Shown here in pieces: positions 7,046 through 11,730 of a DNA stretch of 11,730 nucleotides (positions are counted from its first letter, which is position 1; each line of letters opens with the position of its first letter). The notes beneath the pieces are model-generated. The model did not search any database. It saw only the letters and a list, made by a program, of their open reading frames with translations, and was not told the DNA's origin. The DNA is from an uncultured Clostridia bacterium (GTDB lineage Bacteria; Bacillota; Clostridia; Oscillospirales; Ruminococcaceae), in contig CALXKG010000013.1 of the NCBI GenBank assembly GCA_944388825.1, positions 1 to 11,730 on the forward strand. The letters run 5' to 3'. The translations under genes were made by a program, and so were the position numbers.

Positions 7046-8764
7046 ATGGCGAAAAAAAGGCCCGGCGGACAGCCGGTTTTACAGAAAAACGGCCTCTATG
7101 AGGCGGAGATCACCGGCATGACGCTGGAGGGCAACGGGGTCTGCCGGGTCGACGGGTTTACGATGTTCCTGCCGCTGACCGTCCCGGGAGACCGGGTGCG
7201 GCTGAAGGCGGTCAAACTGCAGAAAAGCTTCGGATATGGGATCATCGACCAGCTGCTCGCCCCTTCCCCCGCCCGGGTCGATCCGGAGTGCCCGGTCTAC
7301 AGGCAGTGCGGCGGCTGTGCCTTCCGGCATATGGATTACCGGGAAGAACTGCGGCTGAAAGAGCAGACGGTGCGGGACGCCTTTGCCCGGCTGGGCGGTT
7401 TTACGGTTTACAAAGAGGGGGAGGAACCGGTCCCCGGCGGCGTGCCGATGGAACCGATCCTCGGCGGCGATGAAGAAGGGCTTTCCGTCTGCCACTACCG
7501 CAACAAGGCCCAGTACCCGATCGCCGCAATAAACGGCAGGCTCCGGGCGGGGTTTTACGCCCGCCGTTCCCACCGGCTGATCCCGGCGGAGGACTGCCCG
7601 CTGCAGGATAAAGCCTTCGGGCCGGTGGTGGAGGACTTTGTCCGGATCGCCGGGGAACTGAAAATCCCCGCCTATGACGAGCTGACCGGGGAAGGGGTTT
7701 TGCGCCACCTGTTTTTGCGCAAGGGCCGCCAGACCGGCGAGCTGATGGCCTGCATCGTCGCGGCAAAGGAGCGGTTTAAAGGGCGGGACGCCCTCGCCGG
7801 TAAACTGATCTGGGCCCACCCGGAGATCACCGGGCTGCTGCTCAATGTCAACAGCGAAAAAACCAATGTCATCCTGGGGGGCAAGACGGTCTGCCTCTAT
7901 GGGCAGGAACGGCTGACCGACCGGTTTATGGGGATGGCCTTTGAGATCGCGCCCGAGGCCTTTTACCAGGTCAACGCCGAGCAGGCGGCCCGGCTTTACC
8001 GGCAGGGGTTCCGGTACGCGGCGTTTAAGGGGGACGAGACCCTCCTTGACCTCTACTGCGGGATCGGGTCGATCGGGCTTTCCGCCCTGCCGCAGGTCGG
8101 GCGGCTGATCGGAGTCGAAGTGGTGCCCCAGGCGGTCGAAAGCGCCAGGCGCAACGCCGCTTTAAACGGCGTGTCGGACCGGGCGCGGTTTTTCTGCGCC
8201 GACGCGGCCGAGGCGGCCAGAAGGCTCGCCGAAGAGGGGCTGAAGCCGGACGTGATCATCGTCGACCCGCCCCGTAAGGGCTGCGACCGGACGGTGCTGG
8301 ACAGCATCGCACGGATGGCGCCGGAAAAGGTGGTCATGATCTCCTGCAACCCTTCTACCGCCGCCCGGGACGCGGCGATTCTGTGCGACGGGGAACATGG
8401 ATACCGGCTTGTGAAGTTCCGGGCGGTCGATATGTTCCCGAGATGCGGGCATGTGGAGACGGTTGTCTTGCTTTCCAAGGGAGAAATCGACTCGAATAAG
8501 GTCCGGGTGGAGTTCTCTCTGGAAGATATGGATATGTCCGGGTTCCAGAAGGGCGCGACTTATGAACAGATTAAGGAGTATGTGCTGGAAAAGCACGGCC
8601 TGAAGGTGTCCAGCCTGTATATCTCCCAGGTCAAGCGAAAGTGCGGTCTGGATGTTGGCCAAAACTATAATCTGTCGAAGAAGGAAGATGCCAAAGTGCC
8701 GCAGTGCCCACCGGAAAAGGAAGCGGCAATTATGGAGGCACTAAAGCATTTTCAAATGTTGTGA
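7046..8764 (+). CDS. rlmD: 23S rRNA (uracil-C5)-methyltransferase RlmD/TrmA family with a mobile-element-type C-terminal extension
   Basis: A SAM-dependent enzyme that makes 5-methyluridine in RNA, probably 23S rRNA. Domains: an N-terminal TRAM-like RNA-binding domain (about 15-72); a four-cysteine [4Fe-4S] set C82, C88, C91 and C184; the SAM-binding loop DLYCGIGSIG (335-344); VDPPRKG (406-412); the nucleophile C434 in SCNPS; and the base E471 in GHVETVVLL. Normal family members end within a few residues of that last motif. Here the frame continues for ~96 residues (477-572: KVRVEFSLEDMD..., ATYEQIKEYVLEKHGLKVSSLYISQVKRKCG as two blocks) at clearly lower GC: 28 of 60 bases in 8521-8580 against 40 of 60 in 8221-8280. 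The extension is known to me as a common tail on such proteins in gut Firmicutes and is inferred to come from an inserted element. The ATG at 7046 has GGGAG 4 nt upstream. All catalytic residues are kept, so the enzyme should work. TrmA-family members are hard to separate, so rRNA position is not asserted. Confidence 0.9.
   Translation: MAKKRPGGQPVLQKNGLYEAEITGMTLEGNGVCRVDGFTMFLPLTVPGDRVRLKAVKLQKSFGYGIIDQLLAPSPARVDPECPVYRQCGGCAFRHMDYREELRLKEQTVRDAFARLGGFTVYKEGEEPVPGGVPMEPILGGDEEGLSVCHYRNKAQYPIAAINGRLRAGFYARRSHRLIPAEDCPLQDKAFGPVVEDFVRIAGELKIPAYDELTGEGVLRHLFLRKGRQTGELMACIVAAKERFKGRDALAGKLIWAHPEITGLLLNVNSEKTNVILGGKTVCLYGQERLTDRFMGMAFEIAPEAFYQVNAEQAARLYRQGFRYAAFKGDETLLDLYCGIGSIGLSALPQVGRLIGVEVVPQAVESARRNAALNGVSDRARFFCADAAEAARRLAEEGLKPDVIIVDPPRKGCDRTVLDSIARMAPEKVVMISCNPSTAARDAAILCDGEHGYRLVKFRAVDMFPRCGHVETVVLLSKGEIDSNKVRVEFSLEDMDMSGFQKGATYEQIKEYVLEKHGLKVSSLYISQVKRKCGLDVGQNYNLSKKEDAKVPQCPPEKEAAIMEALKHFQML
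8445..8475 (+). other. Probable element attachment junction (att site) inside rlmD
   Basis: Core-like, GC-rich codon use stops around the codons for HVETVVLL (8450-8473). From GTTGTCTTGCTTTCC onward, GC and codon choice shift to those of accessory DNA. The catalytic base E471 is coded at 8456-8458, exactly in this zone. The 3' end of rumA/rlmD is a recognised target of integrative elements in Firmicutes, and the defence genes that follow fit cargo. The exact crossover cannot be fixed without the empty site. Confidence 0.55.
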
Positions 8765-8786
8765 AATCGATTTCATGAGCAGATAA

Positions 8787-8825
8787 CAAAACGAACGATT
8801 GCATTATAGGCAATCGTTCGTTTTG
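8787..8825. terminator. Bidirectional terminator between convergent rlmD and SIR2-STAND genes
   Basis: A perfect 16-bp stem, CAAAACGAACGATTGC (8787-8802) and its complement (8810-8825), has a 7-nt loop. The stem ends in AAAA/TTTT, so each strand reads GTTTTG at the 3' side; the plus strand goes on with CTTT. It lies 22 bp after rlmD and 45 bp after the end of the minus-strand gene, so it can stop transcription from both sides. Confidence 0.88.
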
Positions 8826-8870
8826 CTTTAAAGCTGAGGGATTTCCTAAAAGAGTAAATTGAATTGCTAC

Positions 8871-11489
8871 TTATTTCTTGCGGGGCTTTTTACTGCTATC
8901 GCGCTTCATGATTTGAAATCTTTTACCTGTCCACCGCTGTAGTAAAGAACTTGCTTGATTATAATCTAAGCCTGTACATCTGTCTAAGCAGCGTCTATTC
9001 ATGAGTTTATTCTTGAAGGTATTAAATGCCCACCCATCATTACCTTTTGCGGTCATAAAATCATAAATATCGTGTTTTGAACGCGCTTGCAGTTGGTATA
9101 GCTCGCAGCAAGCATTAACCGCTTTAGGGATATATTTGTCAGAAATACAGCTAAATTCTATAAATATTCTCCCTTTGGTGTATGCCATATGCAACAGAGT
9201 TTCGTCTATGTTTTTGGCATCAGGATACTGGCTTGCAAGATCTTGTGCTCTAGTAATATTGTAAACAGCCTCGGTTAATGTTCTGTTCGCCATATACCGA
9301 TTCCTATTTTTGACTTGAACCTGAGCGATAATAAGTTTGCCTTTTGCTTTTTGATGCAAGAACTGATAACTGTTTGACAATTCAGATAAAAGCTTATCGT
9401 AAATTGCGTTCATTAGTTTCGAGGAATTGGGGAACCAGCGCGCATTAAACAGCGTTTGGATATGATCAAAAAAGTAGTAAGGCTCACAGTTTTGATAGAA
9501 CGCAACATCGTTGCCGATATAAATACAGCGATAATCTTTAATTATACTTAAGTATGCATTTGCAATTATTTCTATACTATTAGGGTCAGATTTTGCATAT
9601 GTTGATAATGCCCTTATAATCCAATATTTTGAATTGCAAACAAATTCATATCCAGAAGAATTACCATTATAGACAGAATAATCTTTTTCGATAACAGCTG
9701 CTCCACCAGAAGGATCACAACACTTTATGATGCCGTTGATAGCTCCGTCAATTCCAAATTGTATAGCGCGATTGGCCGGAATCCTTATTTCGGTAGCCAG
9801 CATAACCAATGCCTTAATGCGTTTTTGGACATCTTGAGCCAACAACTCTTTTTGCGGTTCAAGAAACAACCTTTGAGAACTAGGAATCCCCGAAATCTTT
9901 TTTTCGTTATTAACAATATAATCTAAAACGGTTTGATTTTTTTCATACGGAGATAAGCTGATAGCTCCTACTTTCTGATTGAATTTTGCTTTTTCGGACT
10001 TGTCAAATTGGCTATCAAGAGAAAATATCGTAAACTTTCTAGATGCATTCCTAGCTTCAAAGATATACTTATACATAGGTGCATCCGATTTGTCAATAAC
10101 AATAAGAATATTTGACCCTTTTTTCTTGATGCCATCTAGAACCAATTCACTGGAGACTTTTTTGATTTGTGCAGTTGTTAACGATTTTGAATCAAAACAA
10201 TGCAAAGCGTTTTCTTTCTGAACAAGTGCGTCTAATTGCTCTTCCGTTATTGTTGTACCTGCTGGGAAAATATAGACTTTTTTTGTAGTAAAAAAGTGAG
10301 CTATATCTAATAAAAAAATTGTTTTTCCGCTAAAGAAATTTCCGGAAATAAAACAAAGCGGTTCATTAGGTATACTATCTACAGCATCTTTAAAAAGAGA
10401 CCTTGTGATATAGTAGCCTGGCATGGTTATGATATGAGAGTTAATAGATTTCCATACTAGATTTTCTTGTAGCAAAAAATCACGGCACCGTATATCATCT
10501 TTCTTCAATATATTGAATTGCATGGATGAGTATTTTTCTAAAAAGTCCTCAATTCCAGGTTTGGATAGTTTGGATGTAGCCTCCCTTAGTTCATGAAAAA
10601 AGTTTTTAGAATCTTCTTCTGAAAAAAACCTAAAGACTGTGGTAATTCCATACCGTGCCAAACGGTCTTCCATTCTTTGAGAAAAGGGCTTTTCGACAGA
10701 ATCTTCCGACTCAAAACTTATATATATAATAGCTTGTTGTGTTGTATCTATGTCCTCGGCCCGTTCTTTTACACTTAGTTGAGAAGAGTAAAGCAAGTCC
10801 AGTTCTTCTGACAATCCACATCCAAAAAAGAGAATACTTTTTGAAGAAAATGCCGTCAATAACTCGTTAAGCATATCTTTATTGGAATCGTCCATCATGC
10901 TTTTGACATACTGATCTCTGCTCAAGATAAAATACTTATTATCACCTGTGGACAAGTATTTTCCTGCGTCTCCATGCAGTTTGTATACCTTTGTTTTAGT
11001 TCTTGCATAGTAACGATTGATTTTCTCATAAGGAATAATCGGATAGTAATTCGAACTGTAGTTTTCAATCAGAGAATCGTAGTTTAAGGTAAATAAATAT
11101 GGCCATCGGATTTCCAAAAATTCAGATTGAAAGTCTTTCCAAAAAGATATATTCTGAAAATTCTTATTAATGTATTCATAAAATTCTTCGAGCTTCTCTT
11201 CGGGAATTCGGCTATAAATATCCCAGAAACTATTAGATAAGTCTGGTAGACTCTCTTTTTGTATGTCAATAAGATCTTCTGGACTATAGTTAGAATAAGC
11301 AGAAATATATTTAAAAAGGAATTCGGTAAGCTCACTGACTGATGGTATAGTGCCATTATTATCAGTCGGGCTCCCAAACGAAAAACCTGACCCTATTACA
11401 GGGATAAGGGCATACTTTTGGCACAGATTAAAACACAGTTCAAGCATTTTTCCGTGCTCATGAGAATTTCGCACATTCAGAATTTCCAC
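8871..11489 (-). CDS. SIR2-STAND NTPase, candidate anti-phage (Avs-like) abortive infection protein
   Basis: A large protein (872 residues from GTG 11487-11489; 879 from ATG 11508-11510, numbering below from that ATG). The N-terminal ~300 residues are a SIR2-type NAD-hydrolysing domain: IPVIGSGFSFG (36-46) for NAD binding, FTLNYDSL (140-147; N143), KLHGD (177-181; H179) and FFGCGLSEE (228-236). Next is a STAND-like P-loop NTPase: Walker A GNFFSGKT (390-397; K396), Walker B ILIVID (468-473), and a sensor-like FTIFSLDS (493-500). Residues ~560-879 look helical with no family I recognise, and the tail is basic (SSKKPRKK). In known SIR2-STAND proteins (Avs5 and relatives) the C-terminus senses phage and the SIR2 domain then depletes NAD. 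GTG is preferred because AAAGGAG sits 8 nt before it, but ATG is possible. The gene is far more AT-rich than its surroundings and lies just downstream of res on the same strand. The domains are seen; the anti-phage role is inferred. Confidence 0.85.
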   Translation of the reverse strand: MEILNVRNSHEHGKMLELCFNLCQKYALIPVIGSGFSFGSPTDNNGTIPSVSELTEFLFKYISAYSNYSPEDLIDIQKESLPDLSNSFWDIYSRIPEEKLEEFYEYINKNFQNISFWKDFQSEFLEIRWPYLFTLNYDSLIENYSSNYYPIIPYEKINRYYARTKTKVYKLHGDAGKYLSTGDNKYFILSRDQYVKSMMDDSNKDMLNELLTAFSSKSILFFGCGLSEELDLLYSSQLSVKERAEDIDTTQQAIIYISFESEDSVEKPFSQRMEDRLARYGITTVFRFFSEEDSKNFFHELREATSKLSKPGIEDFLEKYSSMQFNILKKDDIRCRDFLLQENLVWKSINSHIITMPGYYITRSLFKDAVDSIPNEPLCFISGNFFSGKTIFLLDIAHFFTTKKVYIFPAGTTITEEQLDALVQKENALHCFDSKSLTTAQIKKVSSELVLDGIKKKGSNILIVIDKSDAPMYKYIFEARNASRKFTIFSLDSQFDKSEKAKFNQKVGAISLSPYEKNQTVLDYIVNNEKKISGIPSSQRLFLEPQKELLAQDVQKRIKALVMLATEIRIPANRAIQFGIDGAINGIIKCCDPSGGAAVIEKDYSVYNGNSSGYEFVCNSKYWIIRALSTYAKSDPNSIEIIANAYLSIIKDYRCIYIGNDVAFYQNCEPYYFFDHIQTLFNARWFPNSSKLMNAIYDKLLSELSNSYQFLHQKAKGKLIIAQVQVKNRNRYMANRTLTEAVYNITRAQDLASQYPDAKNIDETLLHMAYTKGRIFIEFSCISDKYIPKAVNACCELYQLQARSKHDIYDFMTAKGNDGWAFNTFKNKLMNRRCLDRCTGLDYNQASSLLQRWTGKRFQIMKRDSSKKPRKK

Positions 11490-11530
11490 AGAACATTCTC
11501 CTTTATACATCCTTACCTAAAAAAGTGATT

Positions 11531-11730
11531 TTATAAGCCTTGTACAATCTCCATAAACCGTTCCAGAGAATATGCTCCCGGATAGTCCGGCTGCTTGGTC
11601 TCGAACACCATGTAATACTTGTACTGTTTTCCGGCCAGCTTCGCCCACTGGTCACCGATTTTGGCTTTCTCCTTGGACTCATCATTATCCAGGTGGTCAC
11701 CCTTGGTCTCCACCATGAGCACCTTTCCAC
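11531..11730 (-). CDS. Type III restriction enzyme Res subunit, C-terminal nuclease fragment (5' end outside window)
   Basis: The last ~66 residues of a protein that begins right of the window. The sequence reads GKVLMVETKGDHL and then DQWAKLAG...YKYYMVFETK. The E-T-K triad half of a PD-(D/E)xK nuclease followed by G-x-H-L, and the YxYYMVF strand, are typical of the C-terminal endonuclease domain of type III Res helicase-nucleases, which cut DNA after translocation together with a Mod methyltransferase. GC (31 of 60 bases in 11641-11700) is clearly above that of the SIR2-STAND gene downstream. It ends with TAA at 11531-11533, 20 bp before the ATG and 41 bp before the GTG of the next gene, so both are probably on one transcript. 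The helicase part and mod are not visible, and another helicase-nuclease family with the same nuclease tail is possible. Confidence 0.72.
   Translation of the reverse strand, partial: GKVLMVETKGDHLDNDESKEKAKIGDQWAKLAGKQYKYYMVFETKQPDYPGAYSLERFMEIVQGL

Noticed and set aside
8787..8825. Transposon inverted-repeat end or CRISPR-like repeat
   Set aside because: It is a single hairpin between two convergent genes with T-rich ends, which fits a bidirectional terminator. There is no second copy and no transposase.

Overview
The window looks like a piece of chromosome from a GC-rich Clostridia-type Firmicute (Oscillospiraceae/Ruminococcaceae-like gut anaerobe). This rests on the recombinase type, the PcrA-type helicase with a clostridial insertion, the strong purine-rich Shine-Dalgarno sites and the high GC of the core genes (for example 40 of 60 bases in 8221-8280). 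Species cannot be named from sequence alone.

Layout. (1) Bases 1-542 hold the 3' end of a large serine recombinase, so a mobile element lies to the left and ends near 543-620. (2) About 8 kb of ordinary core chromosome follows. On the minus strand, a PcrA/UvrD helicase, a PfkB sugar kinase and a GNAT acetyltransferase follow one another from a strong promoter at 5066-5094. Next come a self-contained minus-strand tRNA-Ala(CGC) unit with its own promoter and terminator, and a NodB-type polysaccharide deacetylase. Divergent from the deacetylase, a plus-strand pair encodes a lytic transglycosylase and an RlmD-type 23S rRNA uracil methyltransferase, read from a consensus promoter at 6314-6343. The deacetylase and transglycosylase both act on the cell wall and share one 180-bp divergent control region. 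(3) At about 8450-8475 the composition changes inside the methyltransferase gene, at the codon of its predicted catalytic base glutamate. The gene runs on into a ~96-residue lower-GC extension. I read this as the left end of a second mobile element inserted in the 3' end of rlmD, which supplies a replacement C-terminus. (4) From 8787 to the right edge is accessory defence cargo: a bidirectional terminator, a very AT-rich gene for an ~875-aa SIR2-STAND protein, and just upstream of it the C-terminal PD-(D/E)xK nuclease end of a type III restriction enzyme (Res) that continues past the window.

The most interesting object is the SIR2-STAND gene. An N-terminal SIR2 domain with intact Asn and His active-site motifs is joined to a P-loop STAND-type NTPase and an unrecognised helical C-terminus. 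It lies 20-41 bp downstream of res on the same strand, so it is probably co-transcribed with the restriction system. The likely picture is a two-layer anti-phage locus: restriction first, then NAD-depleting abortive infection.
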